Shown here one piece after another: positions 28,046-39,462 of a stretch of 64,000 nucleotides of DNA. This DNA is from an uncultured Tenacibaculum sp. (lineage in GTDB: Bacteria > Bacteroidota > Bacteroidia > Flavobacteriales > Flavobacteriaceae). Below the pieces are notes generated by a model. The model was not told the origin of the DNA. It did not search any database and saw nothing but the letters and a program-made list of their open reading frames with translations. The DNA is taken from the NCBI GenBank assembly GCA_947498055.1, contig CANMJA010000006.1, forward strand, positions 1 to 64,000, in the 5' to 3' direction. The stretch's first letter is position 1; every line of letters starts with the position of its first letter. A program made the position numbers and the translations under genes.

Positions 28046-28342
28046 ATGGAACTAGATAGAAGAGAATTCTTTGCTTGGATGGATCGTATTCAAGATCGAT
28101 TTGATTTATTAGATGAAAAAATAGCCCGTTTACAACGTCAAAAAAATGTAATCGAAGGCGAACAACTATTAGATAACCAAGATGTATTGACCATCTTAAA
28201 AGTTAGCTCTAGAACATTGCAACGCTATCGTTCCTCTGGAAAACTACCCTATTACGCTATTAGCGGAAAAACCTATTACCGTCTCTCTGATATCAATCAT
28301 TTTATTAAAGCCCTATTTAAAAACCCCGTAACGCCAAAATAG
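28046..28342 (+). CDS. small helix-turn-helix protein, excisionase-like
   Basis: This 98-aa protein has an N-terminal helix with a coiled-coil flavour (residues 10-40), then a MerR/excisionase-type helix-turn-helix: LLDNQDVLTILKVSSRTLQRYRSSG, followed by LPYYAISGKTYYRLSDI. Such proteins sit between rteC and topB in Bacteroidota conjugative elements and assist excision or transcription. An exact assignment (Xis-type or regulator) cannot be made from sequence alone. Confidence 0.7.
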   Translation: MELDRREFFAWMDRIQDRFDLLDEKIARLQRQKNVIEGEQLLDNQDVLTILKVSSRTLQRYRSSGKLPYYAISGKTYYRLSDINHFIKALFKNPVTPK

Positions 28343-28441
28343 TTCTTGAAAAGCCATAAAGAGTCAGTTTAAAGCTTGCCTATTTCTGAATCTTTCCTCC
28401 TTCTAATTTTGATTAGTTACAAATCATAAAATAAGAATAAA

Positions 28442-29839
28442 ATGAGTGAAACAAATCAAGAATTACCCGAACAATTCTCTGATATTTTATTGGTATTAGA
28501 CCAAGAAACCAAAGAAATAAGAGCTGTAAAAGGCTTGGATAAAAATGGAGAATTGGAAACTACAGATCCCAAAGAAGCTAATCAAAATGATTTTTTGAAA
28601 GTAGATAAAAACGGAGATGTACTCTCCAATTTTTTCTCTAATTATTTCCGTCAGGCAAAAGACCCTTCGCGTTTCAAGTTTTTTAAAGTCCCTAAAAAAC
28701 AAATAGAAAAAATCACCAAACTTTTTAAAGAGCAATTAAAGAACCCCACAAAAGCAATGGGTAAAATAATGGACAATCACGAAGTAGACACCACACAATT
28801 TAACTCTAAAAAAGAATCTAAAATGACTGTACAAGCGAAAGACCAAGAGGTCGATTATCAAGAAATAACTCCTACAACAACAGACAAAAAAGTAGCAACT
28901 CCCATAACAGAAGACACCAATCAACAAAGTGAATATCGTTATCAAGAAAAAGATATTGATTGGGAAACGCTATCCAATTTAGGGATTACCAAGGAAAAAT
29001 TAGAAAGCCGAAAATTATTAGACGGTTTGCTAAAAGGATATAAAACCAACGAATTAGTTCCTGTTAGTTTTAATGTCGGTACTGCCTTTAGTCGATTAGA
29101 TGCGCGTTTGTCTTTACAAACAAACAAAGAAGGAAAAGTAACCATGGCAATTCATGGTATTCGAAGAGAACCGATGCTTAACTATCCTTTTTTTGGACAT
29201 GAATTTAGTGATGCTGATAAGAAAAATTTAAAAGCTACAGGTAATATGGGACGTGTGGTAGACCTGCACAATTTAAAAACAGGCGAAATGATTCCTTCTA
29301 TTATCAGTATTGATAAACTGACCAATGAATTAGTTGCCTTAAAATCGGAGTACATTAAAATCCCCAATGAAATTAAAGGAGTCACCTTAAACGATTCTCA
29401 AAAACAAACCTTGCAAGAAGGGAAGTCCTTAGAATTAAAAGGCATGACATCTTCTAAAGGAAAAGAATTTGATGCTACTCTACAATTCAATGCCGACAAA
29501 CGTTATGTCGAATTTATTTTTGATAAACCTACTCAAAATCAACAACAAAAAAACACGACTCCAAAGGGGGAAATTCCAAAAATGATTCGAGGGAAAGAAT
29601 TAACTGAAGATCAGCGTACCCTTTTAAAAGATGGGAAAACCGTTTATATCGATGGTTTTTTAAGTAAAACAGGAAACTCTTACAAAGGGTATTTAAAACT
29701 AAATGGTGAAGGCGGAAAAGTTGATTTCTCTTTTAAAAACCCGAATAACAAAAAAGATAAAGTTGGTCAAGAAACCAGTAAAGGGAAAGCGCAAAAAATG
29801 GATGAAACAGCGGTTAAACCAAAAGGTAAAAAACGATAA
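28442..29839 (+). CDS. DUF3945/DUF4099-type conjugative-element protein
   Basis: This 465-aa hydrophilic protein has two recognisable parts. The central DUF4099-like segment (about 170-290) contains ITKEKLESRKLLDGLLKG and a short strand-rich stretch. It is followed by two DUF3945-like repeats, each with the pattern KGVTLNDSQKQTL...LEGK and ELTEDQRTLLKDGKTVYIDG. The C-terminus is a lysine-rich tail. Proteins of this type lie just before topB in Bacteroidota conjugative elements; their function is unknown. The stop is 3 bases before the topB start, so they are probably cotranscribed. Confidence 0.78.
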   Translation: MSETNQELPEQFSDILLVLDQETKEIRAVKGLDKNGELETTDPKEANQNDFLKVDKNGDVLSNFFSNYFRQAKDPSRFKFFKVPKKQIEKITKLFKEQLKNPTKAMGKIMDNHEVDTTQFNSKKESKMTVQAKDQEVDYQEITPTTTDKKVATPITEDTNQQSEYRYQEKDIDWETLSNLGITKEKLESRKLLDGLLKGYKTNELVPVSFNVGTAFSRLDARLSLQTNKEGKVTMAIHGIRREPMLNYPFFGHEFSDADKKNLKATGNMGRVVDLHNLKTGEMIPSIISIDKLTNELVALKSEYIKIPNEIKGVTLNDSQKQTLQEGKSLELKGMTSSKGKEFDATLQFNADKRYVEFIFDKPTQNQQQKNTTPKGEIPKMIRGKELTEDQRTLLKDGKTVYIDGFLSKTGNSYKGYLKLNGEGGKVDFSFKNPNNKKDKVGQETSKGKAQKMDETAVKPKGKKR

Positions 29840-29842
29840 AAG

Positions 29843-31912
29843 ATGATTGCTATTTTAACAGAAAAGCCCAGTGTAGCCGCCGAATTAGCGGTGCACTTGG
29901 GCATTACCCAACGTAAAAACGGATATTGGTTGGGTAAAGGTTATGCCATTACATGGGCATTCGGACATTTAGTAACCTTAGCCATGCCAGAGGCTTATGG
30001 ATTTAAAGGATTTCAAAAGGAAAGCTTACCAATTATTCCTGAACACTTTTTATTGATTCCTAGACAAATAAAAGTTAAAAACGGGTACAAAAATGACAAA
30101 GGAGCTTTTGAGCAATTACAAATTATCAAAGAAATTTTTGAGCGTTGCGATAAAATTATTGTGGCAACCGATGCAGGACGAGAAGGTGAATTAATTTTCA
30201 GATATATCTATCATTACTTAAAATGTAAAAAGCCTTTTGAGCGTTTATGGATAAGTTCTTTAACCAACAAAGCCATTGCCCAAGGATTTCAGAATTTACA
30301 GCAAGGAAGTCATTACGATTCATTATATGAAGCTGCTAAAGCCCGTAATCAGGCAGATTGGCTCATAGGAATTAATGCTACACAAGCATTAAGCATTCAA
30401 GCCAATGATGGGGTCTATTCTTTAGGAAGAGTACAAACCCCTACACTAGCAATGGTCTGTAAACGCTACCAAAAACACTCCAAATTTCAAGCAGAAACCT
30501 ATTGGAAAATTCAATTACAACATAGCGTTAATGGTATTACATTTCATACTTTATCAAACACTTCTTTTGCTTCTAAACAAATAGCCCAATCAGCCATTGA
30601 AAAGTGCTCCATTTTAAAAACAATCACTGGTGTTGAATTAGAACAAAAAGAGAAAAGAGAACAACCTCCATTACTTTTTGATATTACAGGTTTACAAAAA
30701 CAAGCAAATACCACCTATAACTTATCTGCCTTACAGACCTTAAATATTGCACAGTCTTTATATGAAAAAAAGGTAATTAGTTACCCTAGAACAGGAAGCA
30801 AATACATCTCTGAGGATATGTGGAAATACATACCCGAATTAATACAAAGCTTAGAAAAAAATGAAGCGTTAAAGGAACACGCAAAAAAACTACGTTTACA
30901 AAAGCTACAAAAACGGATTATAAATGATGAAAAGGTTACAGACCATCATGCATTATTAATTACTGAAAACACACCTATTGGCTTAACTCAAGAAGAACAT
31001 CTCATTTATCAATTGATTGCTGCTCGTTTATTAGAAGCGGTATCTGCTCCTTGTATTAAAGAAGTCACCAACTTAAAAGCAAAGGCGCAAAACCAATTGT
31101 TTACTGCCAATGGTACGGTTGTAATTTCAGAAGGATGGCGTGCTATTAAAGGGCATTTCGGGCAAAGGAATCATCAGGAATTACCCGAGATTGAGCAAGG
31201 GGCATCACTAAAAATAAAGCATACTGCCTTGTTAGAAAAACAAACACAACCTAAACCTCTATTAACGGAAACCTCGCTTTTGTCTGCTATGGAAACGGCT
31301 GGAAAAACCATTGAAAATCAAGAGGAACGATTTGCCTTAAAAGAAGTAGGATTAGGCACTCCTGCTACTCGCGCCAATACCATTGAACTCTTATTTAAAC
31401 GCAATTACATACAACGACAAAAAAAGGCACTTGTTCCTACTCAAAAAGGTTTGCAAGTATATGAAATTGTAAAAGACAAGCGCATAGCCAATGTAGCTAT
31501 GACAGGTGTATGGGAAAAATCATTAGCTAATATTGAAAAAGGAGAAATGAAGGTAGCTAATTTTAAAAAATCTATTGAATTGCATACCAAACAGATTACC
31601 ACAGAGATTTTACAAACTGAGATTAAAACCATTCAAAAAGAGTTATTACAGTGCCCTAGCTGTAAACAAGCCTCTGTTAAATTATTTCCAAAGGTGGCCA
31701 AGTGTACTACGGATACTTGTGAATGGTTAGTATTTAGAAATATTTGCGGAAAAATCATGTCAGAAAAAAATGTGCAATTATTACTAAATAATGGCAAAAC
31801 TGGATTATTAAAAGGCTTAAAAAGTAAAGCCAATAAAGCTTTTGATGCGTATTTAGTATTAGAACCTGACGGGAAAACCTCTTTTAAATTTCCTACAAGG
31901 AAACAAAAATAA
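29843..31912 (+). CDS. topB: DNA topoisomerase III (TopB), element-borne
   Basis: A type IA topoisomerase that cuts and passes single DNA strands, here 689 aa. The N-terminal Toprim domain begins MIAILTEKPSVA and includes the acidic motif VATDAGREGELI. The active-site tyrosine is Y314 in VISYPRTGSKYI. A C-terminal zinc-ribbon-like region has CPSCKQ (C-x2-C) and a CTTDTC pair. Element-encoded TopB homologues are standard cargo of CTnDOT-type elements, located near rteC and probably supporting transfer or replication of the excised circle. Confidence 0.93.
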   Translation: MIAILTEKPSVAAELAVHLGITQRKNGYWLGKGYAITWAFGHLVTLAMPEAYGFKGFQKESLPIIPEHFLLIPRQIKVKNGYKNDKGAFEQLQIIKEIFERCDKIIVATDAGREGELIFRYIYHYLKCKKPFERLWISSLTNKAIAQGFQNLQQGSHYDSLYEAAKARNQADWLIGINATQALSIQANDGVYSLGRVQTPTLAMVCKRYQKHSKFQAETYWKIQLQHSVNGITFHTLSNTSFASKQIAQSAIEKCSILKTITGVELEQKEKREQPPLLFDITGLQKQANTTYNLSALQTLNIAQSLYEKKVISYPRTGSKYISEDMWKYIPELIQSLEKNEALKEHAKKLRLQKLQKRIINDEKVTDHHALLITENTPIGLTQEEHLIYQLIAARLLEAVSAPCIKEVTNLKAKAQNQLFTANGTVVISEGWRAIKGHFGQRNHQELPEIEQGASLKIKHTALLEKQTQPKPLLTETSLLSAMETAGKTIENQEERFALKEVGLGTPATRANTIELLFKRNYIQRQKKALVPTQKGLQVYEIVKDKRIANVAMTGVWEKSLANIEKGEMKVANFKKSIELHTKQITTEILQTEIKTIQKELLQCPSCKQASVKLFPKVAKCTTDTCEWLVFRNICGKIMSEKNVQLLLNNGKTGLLKGLKSKANKAFDAYLVLEPDGKTSFKFPTRKQK

Positions 31913-31935
31913 AACGCTTAAAATATCGTTTGTTT

Positions 31936-31971
31936 AAATACTGAGGTTCAGTAAATTGAATTTCAGTATTT
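31936..31971 (+). terminator. candidate terminator after topB
   Basis: AAATACTGA (31936-31944) and TCAGTATTT (31963-31971) pair as a 9-bp stem and are followed by a T-rich stretch. The loop of 18 bases is long, which lowers confidence. It lies 24 bases after the topB stop codon. Confidence 0.4.
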
Positions 31972-32001
31972 ATTTTTCCTTCCTAATAAATCTAAACTAT
32001 T

Positions 32002-32448
32002 ATGAATGCTACCACCCAAAAACAAGACCTTTCTTATTTCCAATTAAGATTACAAGAGCTTTTAAATCAAAGCTATCCTGAATTAGCAAAAGACACACTT
32101 TTTATAACTGCACGTAGTGAGTCGGCATTAGAGGCTTACACCAATGCCATTGTTTCGAAATACACGCATTTAGAAGCATCACATATTGCCAATGAGGTAT
32201 TATTTTCCAATCTAGCATTTTCAAAAATGGACTTGCTTTTCAATATTGTTTGTAACGAATTTAACAGGGATATTAAAGAGGAAGAATTACGCGGATTTAC
32301 AGAAAAAATGTATTCCATTACTTTGCCTGTATTTAATCAGTATCACTTAGACGCCAACTTTGAAGACAATGAAATGTATGACGCTTTATATACTGAATTG
32401 ACAGGGACGATTCAGCTTTGGATAGACGAATCTTTACTAATTAAATAA
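32002..32448 (+). CDS. DUF1896-family small protein
   Basis: This 148-aa acidic, helical protein has the pattern LSYFQLRLQELL, then SALEAYTNAIVSKYTHLEASHIANEVLF, typical of the DUF1896 family found in Bacteroidota conjugative elements between topB and the large methylase-helicase. No catalytic residues are apparent and no function is known. It is followed 3 bases later by a small membrane-protein gene. Confidence 0.75.
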   Translation: MNATTQKQDLSYFQLRLQELLNQSYPELAKDTLFITARSESALEAYTNAIVSKYTHLEASHIANEVLFSNLAFSKMDLLFNIVCNEFNRDIKEEELRGFTEKMYSITLPVFNQYHLDANFEDNEMYDALYTELTGTIQLWIDESLLIK

Positions 32449-32451
32449 ACC

Positions 32452-32832
32452 ATGGAGTATTCTAACAATCTAGCAGAAAGCAGGTTTCAAAAAAAGAGAA
32501 TTTACAACGAGTTTTTTCTAATGCTTGTGGTTGGTTTCATCATATCTTTTTATATGTTGTATAGCAATTCTATCATTGCCAATCCAACACTAAAAGCGTC
32601 TGATACTTCTAAAGGGATTTTAATTTTTCAAGGTTTTTATATAGGAGCTGCACTCGTAGCAGGTTGGAAAGCCTTAAATCGCATTACTCCTAATGTGTTT
32701 TTATTCTTACCTATTATTGGGTGGGTCGTTTATTTTGTTATCAAAATATTTCTTTCTAGTGTTATTGGAGTATTCTTATTGCCTATTCGATTATTCTTAA
32801 ACATAAGAAAACTATACCTGCTTAAAAAGTAA
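32452..32832 (+). CDS. small multi-pass membrane protein, unknown function
   Basis: This 126-aa protein has about three or four hydrophobic segments (residues 22-42, 55-75, 82-100, 101-118) and basic ends. I do not recognise a family. It is probably cotranscribed with the DUF1896 gene (3-base gap). It could be an accessory conjugation protein or cargo. The next 98 bases to the giant methylase-helicase gene contain only a short 6-bp hairpin (CTGGCT/AGCCAG). Confidence 0.55.
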   Translation: MEYSNNLAESRFQKKRIYNEFFLMLVVGFIISFYMLYSNSIIANPTLKASDTSKGILIFQGFYIGAALVAGWKALNRITPNVFLFLPIIGWVVYFVIKIFLSSVIGVFLLPIRLFLNIRKLYLLKK

Positions 32833-32930
32833 AACAATACCTCTGGCTAGTAAAACAAAGCCAGTATAGCTCTTCTAAAAAATCTAGCATAGTGCGTTGA
32901 TAAATTTAAAAATTATCAACGCTACATACT

Positions 32931-35900
32931 ATGGGATTTTCAAAAAAAGAGCATCTTCAAAATAATATTGAAGCTATCAAAGTTGTCTTAACGCTCGAAA
33001 AATTAAAGAGACAACCAAACACAGAAGAACTTCATAAACTACAAAAGTATGTAGGCTTTGGAGGATTAAAATGTGTTTTACACCCTGCTAATTCTTTTGA
33101 TGATATTGAGCATTGGTCTAATAGTGAGTTAGACTTATTCCCTTTGGTAAGTGAACTTCATCGGATTCTACAAGAAGACACCCCAGATCCAAAAACATAT
33201 AAACGCTATATAAACAGCATTAGAAGTAGCGTATTAACTGCTTTTTATACTCCTAAACCATTGGTAGATAAAATTGGAGAAACGCTACAAAACAATAACA
33301 TAAAAGTGAATACTTTTTTAGACCCATCAGCAGGTATGGGCGTGTTTTTACCTGCATTAGTAGGTGTTAATTCCATTGCATTTGAAAAGGATTTACTAAC
33401 CGCAAAAATGCTTCAATATACTCGTCCTAATACAATGGTACATGCACAAGGTTTTGAAACCATTGATAAGCAATACCATAATTATTTTGATTTGGTAAGT
33501 AGTAATATCCCTTTTGGAGATATTGCTGTTTTTGATCCTGAGTTTTCAAAAAGCAAAGACGAAGTTCGGGTGCAAGCTTCTAAAAGCATTCATAATTACT
33601 TTTTCTTGAAAGGAGTCGATACCCTTCGAGAAGGTGGTTTACTCGCCTACATTACCTCTCAAGGGGTTTTAAATAGTGCTAAAAACGAGCCTGTTCGTAG
33701 AAAATTACTAGAAAACATGCAGTTAGTTTCTGCCATTCGATTGCCTAACAATCTGTTTTTAAACAATGCGGGAACACAGGTAGGAAGTGATTTTATATTA
33801 CTACAAAAAAACAGCAAAAAACAACAACTTTCAGAAAAGGAACAGCAGTTTATCAGCAATTATATAACAAAAGAAAAAACACCAAGTAATCGGCTATTTG
33901 AAGGACAAAAAAATGTCCTCTTTACAAAACAGCGTACCGATACCGACCCCTATGGAAAACCTGCAACCATTTATTGGCATGAGGGAACACCACAAGATAT
34001 GGCAAATGATTTTGGAGTACTACTACAAAATGACTTACAGCATAATTTTAATCCCGATTTATACCAACAACAGCCTAAACAAAGTATTTCCATTACTCAG
34101 CAATCTATGGAGAAACCAAAAGTAGCTGAGCAAGAAAGCGTGACCACCTTATACGATTTATTCAATTTTAGCCAAGAAGAACGCGATCCCAATTACAAAC
34201 CAAAAAAACAGAAAAAGAAGAAACCAAAATCAGGTATCCCAACTAAAAAAACACCAAAATCGCCTAAAGTTTCCAATGCACCTCAACCATTTACAAGACC
34301 TATTTTAAACCACTACAAAGAAGGTTGTTTGGTAAGCTTTCAAAATCAAATAGGCTACTTAAAATCGTTTCCTGCAAATCCTACTTTTCATCCATTACTA
34401 CTCAACTCTTTACAACAACAAAAAATAGCACAATATATCCCACTACGGGATGCTTATTTTGAACTCTATGAAAAAGAATACACTACACAAATGGCGCAAC
34501 CACTATTACGAAAAAACCTCAACACCTATTACGATGCTTTTATAAAAACAAATGATTTCTTGAATGCGGCTAGCTCTGTAAAATTATTAAAAATGGACAC
34601 GGCTAGTAATGAAATGCTATACCTCGAACGTAGCCAAGGAGATACTTTCGCTAAAGCGGATATCTTTTTTCGTCCTGTAGCTTTTAATTCAGAAGAAATA
34701 AACTCCATTGAAACACCTAACGAGGCACTCAGTGCTTCTCTCAATAAATTCTCTAAGGTGGATTTAGCCTATATGGAAAAGATCAGCCAATTATCGGAAT
34801 TAGAATTAAAGAACACTTTAAAAGATCAAATCCATTACCATCCCATAACAAAGGAATATCAAGTTACCGATCAATTTTTAGCAGGTAATGTGATTGAAAA
34901 AGCAAAGCAAATTGAAGCTTATATTAATGAAAATCCTAACGACATTCTGGCTAAGGAATCTTTAAAGTCATTACAAGCCATTTTTCCACGTCGCATTGCT
35001 TTTGAAGAATTGAATTTTAACCTTGGAGAACGTTGGATTCCTTCTGGAATCTACAGCCGTTTTGCTTCGCATTTATTTAATACTGAGGTAAACATTCATT
35101 ATGCGTCTAATGGCGATGCTTTTTCTGTAAATTGTAAACGTAAAAATGCCACCATATGGGATAAATACAATGTAAAAAGTGAAAGCAGAAACTATGATGG
35201 TATTGCATTATTAAAACATGCTTTAGTAAATACTACTCCAAAAATTACCAAACAAATAGTAGTTGGTGATAAAGAGGTGAAAATTCCAGATAGTCAGGCT
35301 ATCCAATTAGCAAACAGTAAGATTGATGAAATACGAAGCGAATTTATAGATTGGTTACAAATACAAAATGATGATTTTAAAGACCGATTAACTAACCTGT
35401 ACAACGAGACCTTTAATTGTTTTGTAAAGCCCAATTATGATGGTAACCACCAAAGTTTTCCTGAACTAGATCGAAAAGCATTAGGTATTGATGATTTATA
35501 CGATAGCCAAAAAGATGTGGTTTGGATGATAAAAAACAATGGAGGTGCAATTTGCGACCATGAAGTGGGTGCAGGAAAAACATTGGTCATGTGCTGCGCT
35601 TCTTATGAGCTTAAACGATTAGGATTAGCCAACAAACCCATGATTATAGGACTCAAAGCCAATGTACATGAAATTGCCGAAACTTACCGAAAAGCCTATC
35701 CCAATGCCAAAATATTATATCCAGGGAAACAAGATTTTACCCCTAATAAACGCCAACGTATTTTTGGAGATATTAAAAACAACAATTGGGATGCGGTGAT
35801 TTTAACGCACGATCAGTTTGGAAAGATTCCACAATCTATAGCAGTGCAACAAGAAATTTTACAAGTAGAACTCGATAATGTAGAAGATAATTTGTGGGCA

Positions 35901-38075
35901 TTAGAAAAACAAGGAGAGGAAGTGTCCAGAGGGATGATTCGTGGCATGTACAAACGAAAAGAAAATTTAGAAGTAAAACTAAAATCTTTAGCTCATGATA
36001 TTACCGAAAAAAAAGACGATATCATTGATTTTAAAATGATGGGAATTGACTATTTGTTTGTAGATGAAAGTCATAAGTTTAAAAATTTGATGTTCAACAC
36101 ACGTCATGACCGAGTAGCAGGATTGGGGAATTCACAAGGAAGCCAACGTGCAATGAATCTTTTATTTGCTTTGCGAACCATACAACAGCGTACAGGAAAA
36201 GATTTAGGAGCTACTTTTTTATCGGGTACTACCATTTCTAATTCTTTAACCGAACTCTATTTACTATTTAAATATTTGCGCCCAAAGGCATTGGAAAAAC
36301 AAAACATTCATTGTTTTGATGCGTGGGCTGCTATTTATGCTAAAAAAACAACGGATTACGAATTTTCTGTAACTAATACCATTGTGCAAAAAGAGCGTTT
36401 TCGATTTTTTATTAAAGTACCTGAACTGGCACAATTCTATTCTGAAATTACAGATTACCGTACCGCAAAAGATATTGGTATTGATCGTCCTGAAAAAAAG
36501 GAAATTTTATACAATATTCCTCCTACGCCAGAACAGGAAGATTTTATATACAGACTCATGGAATTTGCGAAAACAGGCGATGCTACACTCTTAGGAAGAC
36601 CACCGCTCTCTCAAAAAGAAGAGAAAGCAAAAATGCTAATTGCTACCAATTATGCACGTAAAATGTCATTAGACATGCGAATGATTTCTCCTGAATATTC
36701 CGATCATATTGATAATAAGGCATCGCATTGCGCCAAGAAAATTAGTGAATACTACCATAAATTTCAAGGACAAAAAGGCACGCAATTTGTGTTTTCTGAT
36801 TTAGGAACCTATAAACCCAATACTTGGAATCCGTATTCTGAAATTAAACAAAAATTAGTGGAAGAGTATGGACTACTTCCTTCAGAAGTGCGCTTTATTC
36901 AAGAAGCAAAAACTGAGAATACGCGAAAAGATTTTATCAAACAAATGAATGAGGGTAAAATACGAGTACTTTTTGGTTCTACAGAAATGTTGGGTACGGG
37001 TGTAAATGCACAAAAAAGAGCCGTTGCTATTCATCATTTAGATACGCCTTGGCGACCAAGTGATTTAGCCCAACGTGATGGTAGAGCCATTAGAAAAGGC
37101 AATGAAATAGCCAAACATTTTGGAGGTAATAATGTAGATGTAATTATTTATGCTGTAGAAAAATCGTTGGATAGCTATAAGTTTAATTTACTGCATAACA
37201 AACAGTTGTTTATTGACCAATTAAAGACCAATAATTTGGGTAAACGAACCATTGATGAAGGAGGTATGGATGAAAAGTCTGGAATGAATTTTTCTGAATA
37301 CGTAGCTATTTTATCGGGGAATACTGATTTGTTAGAAAAAGCGAAACTAGAAAAGAAAGTAACCGCTTTAGAAAGTGAGCGCAAGGCATTTCATAATGCC
37401 AAATGGACTTCTAAAAACAAATTAAAAAATCTTTGCCAATTGGCAGCACTTGGCAAAGAAAGAGTTGTTTCAATGACCCACGATCAAAAGCAGTTCCTCT
37501 CTAGTATTCAGAAAAGTAATGATGGAACTATTCTAAATCCCATTCAATTAAAAAATTTAGATAGTTCTAACGTAGAAACTGTAGGAAAGCAACTCAATAA
37601 GCTATCCAAAGAAATGAATACAAGAGGTGAATATCGAAGTATTGGTAACTTGTATGGCTTTACGTTGCTTATTAAAACTGAGGCTTCCATGAAAGATGAA
37701 TTTGATTTTAATATTAACCGCTTTTTTGTACTCGGTAAAGGAGATATAAAATACACCTACAATAACGGACTCATGGCTACCGACCCGCAATTAGCTGCTT
37801 CTAATTTTTTGAATGCGCTCTATAAAATCCCTTCGCTTCTTGAAAAAGAACAACAAAAATTAAAAGAGAATGAGCAACAAATCCCTACCCTTAATGAAGT
37901 GGTAAATTCTGTATGGCGTAAAGAAAGTGAGTTAAAAGACTTAAAATTAGAGTTGAAAAATTTAGATCGAAAGATTAAAAGTTCAATCACTGATACAGAA
38001 AATAAAAATGATGAAGTAGCTGAACCTATTGTAGAAAAAGAGCAGCAAAGAAAAGCTGTAAAATCTATTTCTTAA
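32931..38075 (+). CDS. giant methylase-helicase fusion of conjugative elements
   Basis: This 1714-aa protein joins an N-terminal N6-adenine methylase-like domain to a C-terminal SF2/SNF2-type helicase. The methylase part has [14 protein letters not shown] (D131) and, in place of the usual NPPY, the variant SNIPFG. The helicase has a Walker A EVGAGKT (K883), a DESH box (FVDESHKF), and motif [14 protein letters not shown] coiled-coil-like C-terminus follows. This family is nearly universal in large Bacteroidota conjugative elements and is thought to protect or remodel transferring DNA, which is not proven. The altered motif IV raises the question of whether it still methylates. Confidence 0.85.
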   Translation: MGFSKKEHLQNNIEAIKVVLTLEKLKRQPNTEELHKLQKYVGFGGLKCVLHPANSFDDIEHWSNSELDLFPLVSELHRILQEDTPDPKTYKRYINSIRSSVLTAFYTPKPLVDKIGETLQNNNIKVNTFLDPSAGMGVFLPALVGVNSIAFEKDLLTAKMLQYTRPNTMVHAQGFETIDKQYHNYFDLVSSNIPFGDIAVFDPEFSKSKDEVRVQASKSIHNYFFLKGVDTLREGGLLAYITSQGVLNSAKNEPVRRKLLENMQLVSAIRLPNNLFLNNAGTQVGSDFILLQKNSKKQQLSEKEQQFISNYITKEKTPSNRLFEGQKNVLFTKQRTDTDPYGKPATIYWHEGTPQDMANDFGVLLQNDLQHNFNPDLYQQQPKQSISITQQSMEKPKVAEQESVTTLYDLFNFSQEERDPNYKPKKQKKKKPKSGIPTKKTPKSPKVSNAPQPFTRPILNHYKEGCLVSFQNQIGYLKSFPANPTFHPLLLNSLQQQKIAQYIPLRDAYFELYEKEYTTQMAQPLLRKNLNTYYDAFIKTNDFLNAASSVKLLKMDTASNEMLYLERSQGDTFAKADIFFRPVAFNSEEINSIETPNEALSASLNKFSKVDLAYMEKISQLSELELKNTLKDQIHYHPITKEYQVTDQFLAGNVIEKAKQIEAYINENPNDILAKESLKSLQAIFPRRIAFEELNFNLGERWIPSGIYSRFASHLFNTEVNIHYASNGDAFSVNCKRKNATIWDKYNVKSESRNYDGIALLKHALVNTTPKITKQIVVGDKEVKIPDSQAIQLANSKIDEIRSEFIDWLQIQNDDFKDRLTNLYNETFNCFVKPNYDGNHQSFPELDRKALGIDDLYDSQKDVVWMIKNNGGAICDHEVGAGKTLVMCCASYELKRLGLANKPMIIGLKANVHEIAETYRKAYPNAKILYPGKQDFTPNKRQRIFGDIKNNNWDAVILTHDQFGKIPQSIAVQQEILQVELDNVEDNLWALEKQGEEVSRGMIRGMYKRKENLEVKLKSLAHDITEKKDDIIDFKMMGIDYLFVDESHKFKNLMFNTRHDRVAGLGNSQGSQRAMNLLFALRTIQQRTGKDLGATFLSGTTISNSLTELYLLFKYLRPKALEKQNIHCFDAWAAIYAKKTTDYEFSVTNTIVQKERFRFFIKVPELAQFYSEITDYRTAKDIGIDRPEKKEILYNIPPTPEQEDFIYRLMEFAKTGDATLLGRPPLSQKEEKAKMLIATNYARKMSLDMRMISPEYSDHIDNKASHCAKKISEYYHKFQGQKGTQFVFSDLGTYKPNTWNPYSEIKQKLVEEYGLLPSEVRFIQEAKTENTRKDFIKQMNEGKIRVLFGSTEMLGTGVNAQKRAVAIHHLDTPWRPSDLAQRDGRAIRKGNEIAKHFGGNNVDVIIYAVEKSLDSYKFNLLHNKQLFIDQLKTNNLGKRTIDEGGMDEKSGMNFSEYVAILSGNTDLLEKAKLEKKVTALESERKAFHNAKWTSKNKLKNLCQLAALGKERVVSMTHDQKQFLSSIQKSNDGTILNPIQLKNLDSSNVETVGKQLNKLSKEMNTRGEYRSIGNLYGFTLLIKTEASMKDEFDFNINRFFVLGKGDIKYTYNNGLMATDPQLAASNFLNALYKIPSLLEKEQQKLKENEQQIPTLNEVVNSVWRKESELKDLKLELKNLDRKIKSSITDTENKNDEVAEPIVEKEQQRKAVKSIS

Positions 38076-38116
38076 CATAGATTTTCCCGTTTGGAGTGAA
38101 ATACATAAAAATATTC

Positions 38117-38638
38117 TTATTTATATATTTGCCCCCCTTTAATTACCCATTCTTTTTCTTTCAAATTTATGGTCTGTAATAGTACTAGTCCATTTTTACA
38201 ATCTTTGAAATGATCAGAATATTTACTTAAAACATACTGCTGAGTAGCATCTAATAAATTGGTATCATTATAATTAATAGTAGATTCAAAATACATCGTG
38301 TCAAAAAACAAAACTGGTGTTTCTTCTTCTTTATATAAGCAAATATATAAAGTTCGGTTATCATCTGGATCTGCAACTATGTCTATACGATAATCCGTTT
38401 TATTACTTTTATTTAGTTCGCAATCAAAACTGATATTAAAGATATCATCTACTAGAAATTGATTACTGTCTTTTTCTATAACCCTAATAAAAGGTGTATA
38501 CTTTTTTTGAAGTACAATATCTTTAGCTATCCAAGCTAAATTAACTAAAAGCCTCTGATATTTGGTAAGACTAGTATCAGGATAATGGAGTACAATATTG
38601 AAGTCTATACTTTCTGTAATATTAAAAGCATTCCGCAT
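38117..38638 (-). CDS. hypothetical protein next to the membrane-effector immunity cluster
   Basis: This 173-aa soluble protein is not recognised. It has no signal peptide or membrane segment, and alternating strands and charged turns (YTPFIRVIEKDSNQF, WVIKGGQIYK). It lies 67 bases downstream of the three paralogous membrane-protein genes, in the same orientation, so it may be a fourth, unrelated immunity gene or a chaperone of the effector module. This is based on position only. Confidence 0.45.
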   Translation of the reverse strand: MRNAFNITESIDFNIVLHYPDTSLTKYQRLLVNLAWIAKDIVLQKKYTPFIRVIEKDSNQFLVDDIFNISFDCELNKSNKTDYRIDIVADPDDNRTLYICLYKEEETPVLFFDTMYFESTINYNDTNLLDATQQYVLSKYSDHFKDCKNGLVLLQTINLKEKEWVIKGGQIYK

Positions 38639-38705
38639 TACATTGATTATTAATTAGACACTTTAATAAATACATATTTTAATAAATTTAAACAGCTAAA
38701 AGGAA

Positions 38706-39434
38706 TTACCATCCTCCAATAATTAAACGTTCTTTTTGTTGTTCTGGTGTTGCCTCAGGGGTTGGAATATTACTTTTGTAAAGCGGTTTAGGAAAACCCT
38801 CTGCTTTTCTACGTTCAAAATCTTTTTCTCGGTAAGGATCAAAAGCAGTTCCGGGAGGAAGTGGCCTGTTTTTATCCATATACCATACCATAAAACTCCA
38901 ATATTCATAATGATGATATGCTGTCATTTTCCAACAAAAACTATTTTTTTCATTTTTAAAAAAAATGTTTTTTATTTCATAACTAGTATCGAGTATATTG
39001 GAGCTTACTTCATAAACATTCAATGTGTCAAAAGGCTTAGATTGAGTTTTTCTTCTTCCGTTCAAAAGAGGAAATGTTATAATTCCGCTTACTCTGTTTA
39101 AAATTAATTCTTTAAAAGGGGCTCTAATAAATGAGATTAAATAATAAAAAGACATCCCAAATAATAATGCAGTAAAAACATAAATACTAAAGGCGTCATC
39201 CGAATTATTTCCTTGCTGATATGGATAAAAAATTAAAAATAAGATCAAGCCTATTAATAGATAACTAAGAAAACCATTAAAAGCGGTTGTTTCATTTTTT
39301 ATATAAATAAGATCAGTTGCTTTTTGAATAGCTTTATGTTTTCCAGGCTTTATCTGTTCTTTTCTTATTCTATAGTATTCAATTGATCTATATATTTTTG
39401 TCTTTATCAGCTTATCGTCTTCATTTCTATTCAT
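38706..39434 (-). CDS. paralogous membrane protein 1 of 3, immunity candidate
   Basis: I choose the ATG at 39434 (MNRNEDDK), giving 242 aa close to its paralogues; the open frame extends to a TTG at 39476 inside the preceding gene. Two hydrophobic segments (about residues 60-110) are followed by a soluble domain that ends with the block shared by all three copies: VWYMDKNRPLPPG, DFERRKAEGFPKPLY and the terminal IGGW. It is the most divergent copy in its N-terminal half. Position downstream of a membrane-active effector suggests inner-membrane immunity, which is inference. Confidence 0.65.
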   Translation of the reverse strand: MNRNEDDKLIKTKIYRSIEYYRIRKEQIKPGKHKAIQKATDLIYIKNETTAFNGFLSYLLIGLILFLIFYPYQQGNNSDDAFSIYVFTALLFGMSFYYLISFIRAPFKELILNRVSGIITFPLLNGRRKTQSKPFDTLNVYEVSSNILDTSYEIKNIFFKNEKNSFCWKMTAYHHYEYWSFMVWYMDKNRPLPPGTAFDPYREKDFERRKAEGFPKPLYKSNIPTPEATPEQQKERLIIGGW

Positions 39435-39462
39435 TTCGTTAAATATCGAATCATATAGGTTT

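Noticed and set aside
38100..38140. Promoter-like TATATTTG on the plus strand before a C run
   Set aside because: It lies in the 3' end of a minus-strand gene and points to no plus-strand gene, so it is probably chance in AT-rich DNA.
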